From the NCBI RefSeq assembly GCF_040546815.1, contig NZ_JBEPOO010000001.1, positions 3,348,001 through 3,412,000 of the forward strand: a DNA stretch of 64,000 nucleotides. The letters are read 5' to 3'. The stretch is from Devosia sp. 2618. Its GTDB lineage: Bacteria; Pseudomonadota; Alphaproteobacteria; Rhizobiales; Devosiaceae. Both the position numbers and the translations under genes were made by a program. This document shows positions 32,944-41,926 of the stretch, piece by piece (position 1 is the stretch's first letter; each line of letters begins with the position of its first letter). The notes beneath the pieces were generated by a model that did no database searches, was not told the DNA's origin, and worked only from the letters and a program-made list of their open reading frames with translations.

Positions 32944-34842
32944 TCAGGTACTCGCCGCCCGCGCATTGGCCTGGCTCACCAACTCATCGGGGATGTCGTC
33001 AAAGCTGGCATAGTTCATGTTGTAGAGCTTCGCGTAGAGGCCGTCTTTTTCCATCAGCGCGTCGTGATTGCCGGTCTCGATCAGTTCACCGTTCTGCAGC
33101 ACGATGATACGATCAGCGCCGCGAATGGTGGCGAGGCGATGGGCGATCACCATGCCGGTGCGGCCTTCGAGCAGCGTCAACAGCGCCTTTTGAATCTGGC
33201 GTTCGGTGTAGCTGTCGATATTGGCCGTCGCCTCGTCGAGCACGAGTATCTTGGCATCGGCCACCAGCGCGCGGGCAAAGCTGAGGAGCTGCCGCTGCCC
33301 GAGCGAGAGGTTCGACCCGCGCTGTTCCAGCACACCGTCATAGCCGCCGGGCAGGCGCATGATAAATTCATGCGCACCCACCGCCTTTGAGGCATTGATG
33401 ACGTCTTCGCGCGTCGCCGAAGCCTTGTTATAGCGGATGTTGTCGAAGACGGTGCCAGTGAACAGGAACGGCTCCTGCAGCACCATGGCGACCTGCTCGC
33501 CCAGCGATTCCTGGGTGACGTCGCGCACGTCGTGGCCACCGACCAGCACGGCGCCGGAATTGACCTCATAGAACCGGTGCACCAGCGACATGGCCGAGGT
33601 CTTGCCCGAGCCGGTGGGCCCGACCAGCGCAACCGTCTCGCCGGGCTTGACCACGAAGCTCACATTCTTGAGCACCGGACGGTCGGCGCTATAGCCGAAC
33701 ACCACGTTCTTGAACTCAACCGAGCCATCCATGTCGCGGGTCAGCTTGATGGCGTCGGGTTTGTCGTTGATCGAAGACGGGATATCGAGCACTTCAGTGA
33801 TGCGGCGACCCGAGGTCATGGCGCGCTGCATGATCGAATATTGCATGGTCAGCGAGCGGATCGGATCAAAGAACCGCTGGATATAGAAGATGAAAGCGAC
33901 AATGACGCCGATCTCGAGGCTACCGTTGAGCACGAGCGAGCCACCCACAACCACAACGATCGCCATGGCGATGCCGGTCAGGCTATCGACAATCGGCACC
34001 ATGACCTGGGCAAATCGCGAACCGGTCAGCTGGGTCTGGAGATTGTTGAAGGCCTTGTCGTCATAGAGGTCGAAATTGACCTTCTGGCGATCAAGATTCT
34101 GCACCGTGCGCACGCCATTGATGCCTTCGGCCATGGCGCCTGCGGTGATCGAATTGGTTTCATGCGCCGCCCAGAAGGCGCGCTTGGCCGGTGGCAGCCA
34201 GAAAATGCGGACGATAAACAGCACCGGCATGGTGGAGAGCGTCAAAAGCCCCAGCCGGAAATCGAGCGTCAGCAGCACGACGACAATGCCGACCAGCAGC
34301 ACCATGTCACCGACCGAGATCACCGAGGTTTCCAGAAACTCCTGCATGGAGTTCACGTCGCCCTGCAAGCGGCTCATCAGGCGGCCGACTTCGGTCTTGT
34401 CCATAAAGCTCAGCGACACGCGCTGCAGCTGTGCGAACATGGCGCGGCGCATGTCGAACAGCACGTTTTCCGCGACCTGCCCCACCTGGCTCTCCTGCAC
34501 CCAGGAGGCGCCGAAATTGATGACGACGACAACGGCAAAGGCCGCGACGGCCCAGGCCAGATTGATGGAATCCCCGCCCTGCGTCATGCCACTGTCGATG
34601 GCGCGGCCGATGATCAGCGGGATCGCCAACTGCGTCGCGGTAAAGATCAGAACGGCGGCGACCGACAGGTAGATCTTGAGCTGATATGGGCGCACAAAAG
34701 CCCAGATGCGGCGCACGGTCTTTGGGTCATAGGCCTTGCCGAAAATTTCCTCTTCGATGCGGTGGCTGCCCACGCTGGCGCGCGGCGGACGCTGGCCGGG
34801 AAATGCTGCAACGTCGCGGTCGTCTTCTTCGATGACGCTCAT
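32944..34842 (-). CDS. ABC exporter, fused membrane/ATPase subunit (catalytic half)
   Basis: This 632-residue type IV exporter subunit has six membrane helices (about residues 50-345) and a nucleotide-binding domain (about 380-615). Motifs are GPTGSGKTS, signature NLSLGQRQL and Walker B ILVLDEATANID with an intact catalytic Glu, followed by the H-loop VIAHRLATI. It overlaps the upstream partner gene by 4 bp, and together they form a heterodimer like MdlAB/SmdAB or TM287/288. It may export drugs or lipids; the substrate is unknown. Confidence 0.9.
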   Translation of the reverse strand: MSVIEEDDRDVAAFPGQRPPRASVGSHRIEEEIFGKAYDPKTVRRIWAFVRPYQLKIYLSVAAVLIFTATQLAIPLIIGRAIDSGMTQGGDSINLAWAVAAFAVVVVINFGASWVQESQVGQVAENVLFDMRRAMFAQLQRVSLSFMDKTEVGRLMSRLQGDVNSMQEFLETSVISVGDMVLLVGIVVVLLTLDFRLGLLTLSTMPVLFIVRIFWLPPAKRAFWAAHETNSITAGAMAEGINGVRTVQNLDRQKVNFDLYDDKAFNNLQTQLTGSRFAQVMVPIVDSLTGIAMAIVVVVGGSLVLNGSLEIGVIVAFIFYIQRFFDPIRSLTMQYSIMQRAMTSGRRITEVLDIPSSINDKPDAIKLTRDMDGSVEFKNVVFGYSADRPVLKNVSFVVKPGETVALVGPTGSGKTSAMSLVHRFYEVNSGAVLVGGHDVRDVTQESLGEQVAMVLQEPFLFTGTVFDNIRYNKASATREDVINASKAVGAHEFIMRLPGGYDGVLEQRGSNLSLGQRQLLSFARALVADAKILVLDEATANIDSYTERQIQKALLTLLEGRTGMVIAHRLATIRGADRIIVLQNGELIETGNHDALMEKDGLYAKLYNMNYASFDDIPDELVSQANARAAST

Positions 34843-36695
34843 TGGGCGGCGCTCCCGATTTCGAGGTCTTCATTGGGTCGGGTTTGCAGATCGTAGAGCG
34901 CGCGATAGCGACCATTCTTGGCCAGCAGTTCTTCGTGACTGCCCTGCTCGACGATCTTGCCGCCATCAAGGAACAGAATGGTGTCGGCATGCAGCAACGA
35001 GCTCAGGCGATGGGAAATCACCAGCGTCACGCGATCCTTGGCATAGCGGCGAATGGCGCTGCGGATACGGTGTTCGGTGCCGGCATCGATGGCGGCGGTC
35101 GAGTCATCAAAGACCATCACTGCAGGCTTGAGCACGAGGCTGCGCGCAATCGACAGACGCTGGCGCTGTCCACCCGACAGCGACACACCGCGTTCGCCCA
35201 CCACCGTGTCATAACCAGCAGGAAGGCCCATGATGTAATTGTGCAGTTGGGCGCTTTCCGCCGCCTTTTCGATCTTGGTTTCCTTGGACCATGGATCGCC
35301 ATAGGCGATGTTGTTTTCGATGGTGGTGGTGAACAGGAATGAGTCCTGCTGCACCACGGCGACCGAACGGCGCAGCGATTGCAACGAGACTTTGCTGACA
35401 TCCTGCCCATCGATGGTGATGCGGCCGCCGCTGACATCGTAAAAGCGCGGAATGAGGTGAGCGAGTGTCGACTTGCCGGCGCCCGGCGCGCCGACAATGC
35501 CCACGGTCTGGCCAGCGCGAGCCTCAAACGTTACGCCATCGAGCGTTGCGTGATTGGCGCCGGGATAGGTGAACTGCACATTCTCGAACCGCAGCGTGCC
35601 GTCCGTGACCTTGAGGTCAGGTACGCCCGGCGCATCGGCGATATCGAGTGGCTGATCGAGAAAACCGAAGAAACGGTCGCCGCAGGTCGAGGCCCGGGCG
35701 AAGGAATTGACCATCAGGCCGAGCTGACGCACCGGCATCTGCAGGATCGTCATGAAGGTCAAAAAGCTCGCCAGCGTGCCGACGCTCATCTCGCCGGCGA
35801 TCACCTTGTTGCCGCCGAACCAGAGCACCAGCCCCATGGCGATAAAGAACGAGAAGGTCATGGCAGACGTGTTGCGCACGCGGACATACACGCGCTGATG
35901 CGAAAGCTCCAGCGCTTCCTTGGAGGCATGATCGAACTTGTTGAGTTCGAACTTCTGGCCGGAAAAAGCGCGCACGACGCGGATACCGCCGAGGTTTTCT
36001 TCCATCACTCGGGTCAGGGCCGAAAGCTTGCCCTGCAGATCGATCCAGGTCTGGCGCAGGGTCAACTGCGCCACCGACGAGCGCCAGGCAACGAAGGGCA
36101 CAAAGCTCAGCGCGAGCAGGCCCAGCACCGCATCGGTGCTGATCAGCATGAAGGCGCCGACGCCGATCAAAACGCTCAGCAGGATGGTGCGCACGAAGCC
36201 GGTCGAAAAGAACATGCGCAGGCCATCGAGATCGAGCAGACCCAGCGTGATCAGGTCGCCGCTATGGACCTTGTCGTGATAGGAATAGGACAGGCGCTGC
36301 ACCTTGTCGTAAAAGGCCAGCCGCAGCTCGTAGCCGACGTGATGGCCGACCGATTCCGAATAATAGTTCTGGATCAGCGTGAAAAAGCCACGCGCCACCG
36401 AGACGCCCAGCAGGGTCATGGCGCTCCAGAACAGCGCCTGTTGCGCGCCCTCCCCGGCTGTTGTCAGAATGCCCTGAGCCTGATCGACGGCGCTGCCGAG
36501 CAGGCGCGGGATCAGCAATTGCAGCACCGACGCCACCACGGTCGCACCAATCGCGGCAGCGGCCTGCCAGGGATGGCGGAACGAATAAAGCGTAATTCGC
36601 AACAGTGGGCCAAGCCCCTTACCCGCGTGGGCCGCGGCCACATGTGCGTGTGCATCGCCGCGTGAATGGACGCGGCCAGCCTTGTCGGTGGTCAA
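34839..36695 (-). CDS. ABC exporter, fused membrane/ATPase subunit (degenerate-site half)
   Basis: This 618-residue exporter subunit has a His/Ala-rich N-terminus, six helices (about residues 35-335) and a nucleotide-binding domain with GAPGAGKST, SLSGGQRQRL and Walker B VMVFDDSTAAID. The catalytic Glu is replaced by Asp, as in the degenerate site of heterodimeric exporters. It overlaps the partner gene by 4 bp. The start is uncertain: TTG at 36695 gives the listed frame, and a GTG about 17 codons later is possible. Confidence 0.88.
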   Translation of the reverse strand: MTTDKAGRVHSRGDAHAHVAAAHAGKGLGPLLRITLYSFRHPWQAAAAIGATVVASVLQLLIPRLLGSAVDQAQGILTTAGEGAQQALFWSAMTLLGVSVARGFFTLIQNYYSESVGHHVGYELRLAFYDKVQRLSYSYHDKVHSGDLITLGLLDLDGLRMFFSTGFVRTILLSVLIGVGAFMLISTDAVLGLLALSFVPFVAWRSSVAQLTLRQTWIDLQGKLSALTRVMEENLGGIRVVRAFSGQKFELNKFDHASKEALELSHQRVYVRVRNTSAMTFSFFIAMGLVLWFGGNKVIAGEMSVGTLASFLTFMTILQMPVRQLGLMVNSFARASTCGDRFFGFLDQPLDIADAPGVPDLKVTDGTLRFENVQFTYPGANHATLDGVTFEARAGQTVGIVGAPGAGKSTLAHLIPRFYDVSGGRITIDGQDVSKVSLQSLRRSVAVVQQDSFLFTTTIENNIAYGDPWSKETKIEKAAESAQLHNYIMGLPAGYDTVVGERGVSLSGGQRQRLSIARSLVLKPAVMVFDDSTAAIDAGTEHRIRSAIRRYAKDRVTLVISHRLSSLLHADTILFLDGGKIVEQGSHEELLAKNGRYRALYDLQTRPNEDLEIGSAAQ

Positions 36696-36866
36696 GGAAG
36701 TATCCAGACTTCAATATATGTGTGGGGTTCGAACGGGCGTGGCGCCAACCGGTGCCGGATCGAACAAATCAACTCGCCCGATCAATCAACGCCCATTCGC
36801 CCTGCCATTCAAGACCGAACTTGCGCAAAATTTGTCCGTTGTGGCGCTAATTTGGTCGTAGTTGAC

Positions 36867-37847
36867 TTATTGCGGCGCCGTGAGGTCGGGATAGATCAGC
36901 GCCGAGCACTGCCGGTTCTGCGCATCAAGCTGGGCCTGCTGGTCGGCATTGACCAGGCCCGAATAAATGGCGTCCCACAGATCGTTACGCTCGACCCCTT
37001 CAAGACCACACTGGCAATAGGTGGTGCACATCTCGGCCGAAGTGCCGCCCTCGGTGCAGGAGCTCTGGCAGGAGGCGAGGAAATCATGCCCGCGCATGGC
37101 GATCTGGGGCTGCATGATCTGGGCCGCGGGATAGATGATCCCCAGCAGGATTGGCTGGTGCAGCAGATAGATCAACAGGCTCCAGCGCCCGAGAAAGGCC
37201 AGAAGGCGCGGCAGGCGGCCGGTGGGCGCAATGGCCGACAGACGCGTCGACAGGCTTGAGGCCAACACCAGTCGCGTGGCGATAATGCCGAGCAGCGTCA
37301 CGCCAAACCAGGGAAACACCGGCACCAGATCATTGGCCGGCGGCGGGATCTGCCAGAAGCCGATCCAGGACCAGATCTTCTCGTTGAACAGCGCATCGGA
37401 TAAAAAGAACGGCAGCGCGATGATGACGACGGCGGCAATGATCGCCAGCCAGATCGGCGTGCGCACGAAGGCCAGCCCCATCAGGCTGAACAGCGCGATG
37501 GCGTGCAGAACGCCGAAATAGACAAAGCTTTCGGGGAAGGCAAAATAGGTCGCCAGCGTGATGGCCAGCGCGCCCAGCACGACAAAGATCCAGCGCCGCC
37601 AGAAACTGGCCCAGCGAATACCGCGCCCATGGCCGAGCACCAGACCGACGCCGACGAGGAACACAAAGACCGCGAGAATGCTGCGCGCGATCAGCACCCA
37701 TTGCGGGTCATAACCGACATCGGCCGCGATGAAGCGGAAATAGCTGAGGTCCCAGCACAGGTGGTAGGCGATCATGGCGATGATCGCGATGCCTCTGGCA
37801 ATATCGACGATGGCGAAGCGGGGACGGGGCGAAGCGGTATCGGTCAT
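36867..37847 (-). CDS. DUF1624/heparan-acetyltransferase-like membrane protein with Cys-rich tail
   Basis: This protein of about 326 residues has about seven hydrophobic segments. It begins RFAIVDIARGIAIIAMIAYH (about residues 11-30) and contains LHAIALFSLMGLAF and SLLIYLLHQPILLGI, typical of DUF1624 acyltransferase-like proteins. After the last helix there is an unusual tail with CQSSC, CTTYCQC and a final Cys (QNRQC). The ATG at 37847 is preferred because homology begins there; an in-frame ATG lies at 37883. It lies 57 bp downstream of actR on the same strand. Confidence 0.82.
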   Translation of the reverse strand: MTDTASPRPRFAIVDIARGIAIIAMIAYHLCWDLSYFRFIAADVGYDPQWVLIARSILAVFVFLVGVGLVLGHGRGIRWASFWRRWIFVVLGALAITLATYFAFPESFVYFGVLHAIALFSLMGLAFVRTPIWLAIIAAVVIIALPFFLSDALFNEKIWSWIGFWQIPPPANDLVPVFPWFGVTLLGIIATRLVLASSLSTRLSAIAPTGRLPRLLAFLGRWSLLIYLLHQPILLGIIYPAAQIMQPQIAMRGHDFLASCQSSCTEGGTSAEMCTTYCQCGLEGVERNDLWDAIYSGLVNADQQAQLDAQNRQCSALIYPDLTAPQ

Positions 37848-37904
37848 GGCGCGCACAATGGCGCGCCGGCCCGTTCGGTTCAATCGCCAAAAGCGACCTT
37901 AGGG

Positions 37905-38465
37905 CTAGCGCGGGGCGCGCTTGGCCAGAATACGCTGCAGGGTGCGGCGGTGCATGTTGAGGCGGCGCGCGGTTTCCGAGACATTGCGGTCGCAGAGTTC
38001 ATAGACGCGCTGGATATGCTCCCAGCGCACGCGGTCGGCCGACATCGGATTTTCCGGTGGCTCGGGCTTGTCTTCGCCGGTGGCCAGCAGTGCATTGATC
38101 ACGTCGTCAGCATCGGCAGGCTTGCTGAGATAATCGACGGCGCCAAGTTTGACGGCAGTGACGGCGGTCGCGATATTGCCGTAGCCGGTCAGCACCACAG
38201 CCCGCGCATCGGGGCGCTTGGTGTGAAGGGCCGAAACCACTTCAAGGCCATTACCATCTTCGAGGCGCAGGTCGACCACTGCATAGGCGGGTGGACGCTC
38301 GGCCACGGCGGCGAGGCCGTCTGCAACGGAACCGGCAATGCGGACATCAAATCCGCGCCGCGCCATGGCGCGTTCCAGTCGCTGCAAAAACGCCGCGTCG
38401 TCATCGACAAGCAGCAGGCTTGGGTCGGTGGCTAGTAGGTCTTCGATCGTGCTCATGGGTGTCAT
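37905..38465 (-). CDS. actR: Response regulator ActR (RegA/PrrA family)
   Basis: This 186-residue protein has a receiver domain (about residues 15-130) with the acidic pocket DDD (21-23), phospho-acceptor Asp65 (VVDLRLEDG), VLTGYG and LSKPAD. A Pro-rich linker leads to a Fis-type helix-turn-helix (NVSETARRLNMHRRTLQRIL). This is the standard RegA/ActR/PrrA architecture. The kinase gene ActS lies 63 bp upstream on the same strand. In relatives the pair controls respiration, redox balance and carbon or nitrogen metabolism. Confidence 0.93.
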   Translation of the reverse strand: MTPMSTIEDLLATDPSLLLVDDDAAFLQRLERAMARRGFDVRIAGSVADGLAAVAERPPAYAVVDLRLEDGNGLEVVSALHTKRPDARAVVLTGYGNIATAVTAVKLGAVDYLSKPADADDVINALLATGEDKPEPPENPMSADRVRWEHIQRVYELCDRNVSETARRLNMHRRTLQRILAKRAPR

Positions 38466-38528
38466 TTAGGCCCAATGCGACAAAAGGTCAAAATGTGGCG
38501 CGTGCCAGCGTCAATATGCGTTAATTGG

Positions 38529-39842
38529 TCACCCCATATCGACGGCGCTGCGCGGCCAGACAATGCGCACCCGGGCATGGCCGTTGGCGGCGATATTCTC
38601 AAAAGCCAGCCGCCCGCCGGTGCGTTCGAGCAAGGTCTTGGCGATAAAGACACCCAGTCCCAGCCCGCCGGGCTTGCTCGCATCGGGACCATGCGGATCG
38701 CGGGGGCGGCTGGTGACATAGGGCTCGCCGAGCCGGGCGATCAGTTCGGGCGCAAAGCCGGGACCATCATCGGTGATCGTCACCGATACGGAATCCTGAT
38801 CCCAGGACGACTCGACGCGCACCGTGCTGCGGGCAAAGTCGGCGGCGTTTTCGATGAGGTTGCCGAGACCATAGAGCAGGCCGACGCTGCGCAGGAAGAC
38901 CGGCGGCGGACCAGCCGTGTCTTCGGCGTAAAACAGGATCGCCTTGCCGAGCGCCTCATGCGGCCGCGCGACTTCGGCGAGAAGATCGGTGAGCGGCACG
39001 GCGGCAAAGGGATCACCGCCATCGCTGCCCAGATTCCGCAGCTTGGCGAGAATGGCGCGACAGCGCGCCGCCTGTTCGATGATCAGTTCGACGTCACTGG
39101 CCAGATCGCTGCCCGGCTCGGCTTCAGCGCGCATTTCCTTGGCGGCGAGCGCAATGGTGGACAAAGGCGTGCCCAGTTCGTGCGCAGCGGCGGCGGCAAG
39201 GCCATCGAGCGCCGAGAGCTGTTCCTTGCGCGACAGAGCAAGCTCGGTCGCGGCCAGCGCGTCGGCAATCTGGCGCGCGTCATGGGCCACGCGGTTGGTA
39301 TAGGCCGAGACAAACACCACGCCGCAGACAATCGAAACCCAGATGCCGATGATATAGACGCGGTTAAAGACGATCCGGTCATTGGGCGCCCAGGGCAGCG
39401 GCAGATGCCAGACCGACAGGATCGAGGCGATCACGGCCGCGAGCAGCGCGATCAGGAACGTCGCGCGCTGCGGCAGTGTCGTCGCCGACACCGAAACCGG
39501 CGCCAGCAGCAGCAGCGAGAACGGATTTTCGAGCCCCCCCGTCAGCGCCAATAGCCCGCCAAGCTGGCAGAGATCGAACACGATCTGGCGCGCAGTCGAG
39601 CGCGAACTGGGGCGATGCGACACACCGATCTTGAGCACCAGCCACAGATTGAGCCCGGCCGAGATGGCAATCAGCAAAAAACACGGCAGCAGCGGCACCG
39701 GAAAACCGAGGCCAAAGGCGACAAAAAGCACCCCGATGGTCTGCCCGCCCACCGCCAGCCAGCGCAGCAGAACCAGGGTTTGCAGGCGCAATGGGCGCCA
39801 GGTGGATGGCAAAGGCAGGCCATCGGCCTGTGTCATGGTCAT
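38529..39842 (-). CDS. actS: Redox-sensing histidine kinase ActS (RegB/PrrB family)
   Basis: This 437-residue kinase has six membrane segments within residues 25-180, including the quinone-sensing motif GGLENPF (102-108). It has the H-box AAHELGTPLSTI with His221, and a conserved Cys261 in EQAARCRAIL. The His-Cys spacing of 40 equals that of His225 and the redox-active Cys265 in Rhodobacter RegB. The ATPase domain has NLIENAADFA, DDGPGF and GGLGLGVFIAKTLLE. GAGGG lies 7 bp before the ATG at 39842; an ATG two codons later is possible. Confidence 0.93.
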   Translation of the reverse strand: MTMTQADGLPLPSTWRPLRLQTLVLLRWLAVGGQTIGVLFVAFGLGFPVPLLPCFLLIAISAGLNLWLVLKIGVSHRPSSRSTARQIVFDLCQLGGLLALTGGLENPFSLLLLAPVSVSATTLPQRATFLIALLAAVIASILSVWHLPLPWAPNDRIVFNRVYIIGIWVSIVCGVVFVSAYTNRVAHDARQIADALAATELALSRKEQLSALDGLAAAAAHELGTPLSTIALAAKEMRAEAEPGSDLASDVELIIEQAARCRAILAKLRNLGSDGGDPFAAVPLTDLLAEVARPHEALGKAILFYAEDTAGPPPVFLRSVGLLYGLGNLIENAADFARSTVRVESSWDQDSVSVTITDDGPGFAPELIARLGEPYVTSRPRDPHGPDASKPGGLGLGVFIAKTLLERTGGRLAFENIAANGHARVRIVWPRSAVDMG

Positions 39843-39986
39843 TTCAGGTCCCTCTTGGGGCAAAATCTGCTTCCGTCATAGGACGCAAAACTTTCGTTTC
39901 AAGACCAAAAAACAGCAGGCACAGCATTGATCCTACCCCAGCGAGGGCCACGTTATGGACATCGTGACTGGGAGAATGACATCGAA

Positions 39987-40469
39987 ATGAACACAGCAAT
40001 CATCAAACCTCAATGGTCCCCTCTGACCATCGCTCTCATGGTGCTCGGCTTTATCGCCTTCTGGCCGCTTGGCCTGCTCGTCCTCGGTTATATCCTGTGG
40101 GGCGAAAAGTTCGGCGGCTCGCCAGAAAAGGCGCAAGCCTACTGGAACAAGGGCAAGTCCTGGTGCAGTTCCAACAAGGGCGCGCATCGCAACTGGAACA
40201 ACCGGAGCTATGGCATGAACTCGAGCGGCAACGCAGCCTTTGACGACTACCGCGCCGAACAGCTCAAGCGCCTCGAAGAAGAGCGCGCTCGCCTCGACGC
40301 CGAAATCGACGCCTTCCACGAATATATGGCCAACCTCAACAAGGCCAAGGATCGCGAAGAATTCGACCGCTTCATGAACGACCGCCGCGGTTCGCGCCAG
40401 GGCTACAATGAGCCAACCCAGACCAATGGCGACACCAACAATAACAATGGCTGGGGCAATAACGGCTAA
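39987..40469 (+). CDS. DUF2852 small membrane protein
   Basis: This 160-residue protein has one or two N-terminal membrane segments (about residues 13-38; WSPLTIALMVLGFIAFWPLG), followed by YILWGEKF. A soluble helical part contains FDDYRAEQLKRLEEERARLD and FHEYMANLNKAKDREEFDRF, and the tail is Asn/Gly-rich. These are the features of DUF2852 (YlbF-like) proteins of alphaproteobacteria, which have no known function. The ATG at 39987 lies about 10 bp after GGAGA. Confidence 0.88.
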   Translation: MNTAIIKPQWSPLTIALMVLGFIAFWPLGLLVLGYILWGEKFGGSPEKAQAYWNKGKSWCSSNKGAHRNWNNRSYGMNSSGNAAFDDYRAEQLKRLEEERARLDAEIDAFHEYMANLNKAKDREEFDRFMNDRRGSRQGYNEPTQTNGDTNNNNGWGNNG

Positions 40470-40523
40470 CGCCCGCCCCACCTGTTTTCTCCTCCCCAAG
40501 CCGGTCGTTCCCAACGACTCAAC

Positions 40524-40551
40524 TGGCGTCCCGCAAGGGGCGCCATTTTTT
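40524..40551 (+). terminator. Intrinsic terminator after the DUF2852 gene
   Basis: TGGCGTCCC and GGGGCGCCA pair (one G-U) across a GCAA tetraloop and are followed by six T residues. Confidence 0.9.
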
Positions 40552-40567
40552 GTGTGGTTGGGAGTGC

Positions 40568-40697
40568 GGCACGCCCTCGTGGTTCGAGGGTCGCTCCGCT
40601 CCCACCTCACCATGAGGGTTACTCTTGGTGCGGTATATGAACAGCCCTCATGGTGAGGTGCGCGTTCTTCACGAGCCTCGAACCACGAGGGCGTGCC
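40568..40697. repeat. Long palindromic repeat, family 2, copy A
   Basis: Arms beginning GGCACGCCCTCGTGGTTCGA and ending with the complement enclose inner arms ACCTCACCATGAGGG and CCCTCATGGTGAGGT. Other full copies lie at 42694-42848 and 63566-63696. Cores between the arms differ. Confidence 0.9.
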
Positions 40698-40731
40698 GTG
40701 ATACAATCTCCCGACTCAAATCAGAGCCCCA

Positions 40732-41469
40732 ATGAACCTGTTCTTCCGTTCCAAGCCCAAGATCCCGGCCAGCACTGTCATCGAGATCGATGGCAAGCCG
40801 GTTACGGTGACCGTGCGCGTCAATGCGCGGGCGCGGAGCTATCGGCTGTCGATTCCCCATAGCGGGGGCCCGCTGCTCACCCTGCCGCCGCATGGCAAAT
40901 GGGCCGAGGCCGAAGCCTTTCTCGGACGCCATCAGAACTGGCTGGCGGCACGGCTCAAGCGCGCGCCCGAAGTCACGAGCTTTACCGATGGGGGCGTCGT
41001 GCCCCTGCGCGGCGTCGAGCATCGCATTGTCGGCACCGGGCGTATTCGCGGCCGGGTCGAGGTCAGCGAGATCGAGGGTGAACCGGTGCTGCTGGTGCCG
41101 GGCGACCCGGCGCATCAGGCGCGGCGGCTGGTCGACTGGCTCAAGGATGAGGCGCAGGCCGATCTTGAAATCCGCAGCGCCATTCATGCCGAACGGCTCG
41201 GCGTTACCGTCAAGACCATCAAGATGCGCAGCCAGGCCAGCCGCTGGGGCTCGTGCTCATCGACCGGAAATATCAACTACAACTGGCGCCTCGTGCTGGC
41301 GCCGCCCTTTGTGCTCGACTATGTCGCGGCCCATGAAGTGGCCCATCTGGTCGAGATGAACCATTCGGCCGCGTTCTGGGCGACGGTCAAGCGCACGCTG
41401 CCCGATATGGAAAAGGGCCGAGCCTGGCTAAAAACGCATGGCAGACAGCTGATGGCGCATGGCGGATAA
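40732..41469 (+). CDS. YgjP-like M48-type zinc metallopeptidase (DUF45)
   Basis: This 245-residue cytoplasmic protein has HEVAHLVEMNH: zinc ligands His201 and His205, catalytic Glu202 and third ligand His211. Upstream is SQASRWGSCSSTGNINYNWR, the signature of the YgjP/DUF45 (WLM-SprT related) family. Such proteins are proposed peptidases with unclear substrates. The ATG at 40732 follows a repeat; the gene stands alone between two repeats and a small secreted-protein gene. Confidence 0.9.
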   Translation: MNLFFRSKPKIPASTVIEIDGKPVTVTVRVNARARSYRLSIPHSGGPLLTLPPHGKWAEAEAFLGRHQNWLAARLKRAPEVTSFTDGGVVPLRGVEHRIVGTGRIRGRVEVSEIEGEPVLLVPGDPAHQARRLVDWLKDEAQADLEIRSAIHAERLGVTVKTIKMRSQASRWGSCSSTGNINYNWRLVLAPPFVLDYVAAHEVAHLVEMNHSAAFWATVKRTLPDMEKGRAWLKTHGRQLMAHGG

Positions 41470-41526
41470 GGGTCAAACCTCCGTGAAGTTATCGATCCTT
41501 ATACAGTCCTGTCCTAAAAGGACGCC

Positions 41527-41862
41527 ATGCAGCGCTTTATCACTGTAATTGCGCTGGTTTTTGCTCTCGCCACGGTTGGCGGGGCGACCACCAGCCACAG
41601 TCTGGCTTACTCGAGTGTGCCCATGGCCATCTCGAGCGATCCTGCATGCAGCGAGCATATCACCCCGGTCGTCGTCAGCTTTAAAGTTTGCGGCAAGAAG
41701 AGCTCGGGCATCGTGATGCCCTGTGGCCAGCATATTGGCCTGATGAGTGAGGTTGCCGCGCTGCCCGCATTGCCGAATGGCGATGAGCACGATGCTCTCG
41801 TCACATGGGCCAGCGGATCGGACCCGTGCGAGACTTTGCTGCGCCCCCCGCGCGCCGCCTGA
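41527..41862 (+). CDS. Small secreted protein, unknown
   Basis: 111 residues with a probable signal peptide (MQRFITVIALVFALATVGGA). Four cysteines follow in the mature part (PACSEH, KVCGKK, MPCGQH and DPCETL), which could form two disulfides. Coding is supported by the signal peptide, the base composition and the tight fit between the neighbouring genes. I do not recognise a family. It lies 57 bp after the YgjP gene and 64 bp before the L,D-transpeptidase gene, all on the same strand. Confidence 0.6.
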   Translation: MQRFITVIALVFALATVGGATTSHSLAYSSVPMAISSDPACSEHITPVVVSFKVCGKKSSGIVMPCGQHIGLMSEVAALPALPNGDEHDALVTWASGSDPCETLLRPPRAA

Positions 41863-41926
41863 CAGGCAAGTCTCTCCTCCCGTATTCCAGCATCGCGACC
41901 GCAGGGTTGCGAGAAAGTTTGTTTTG

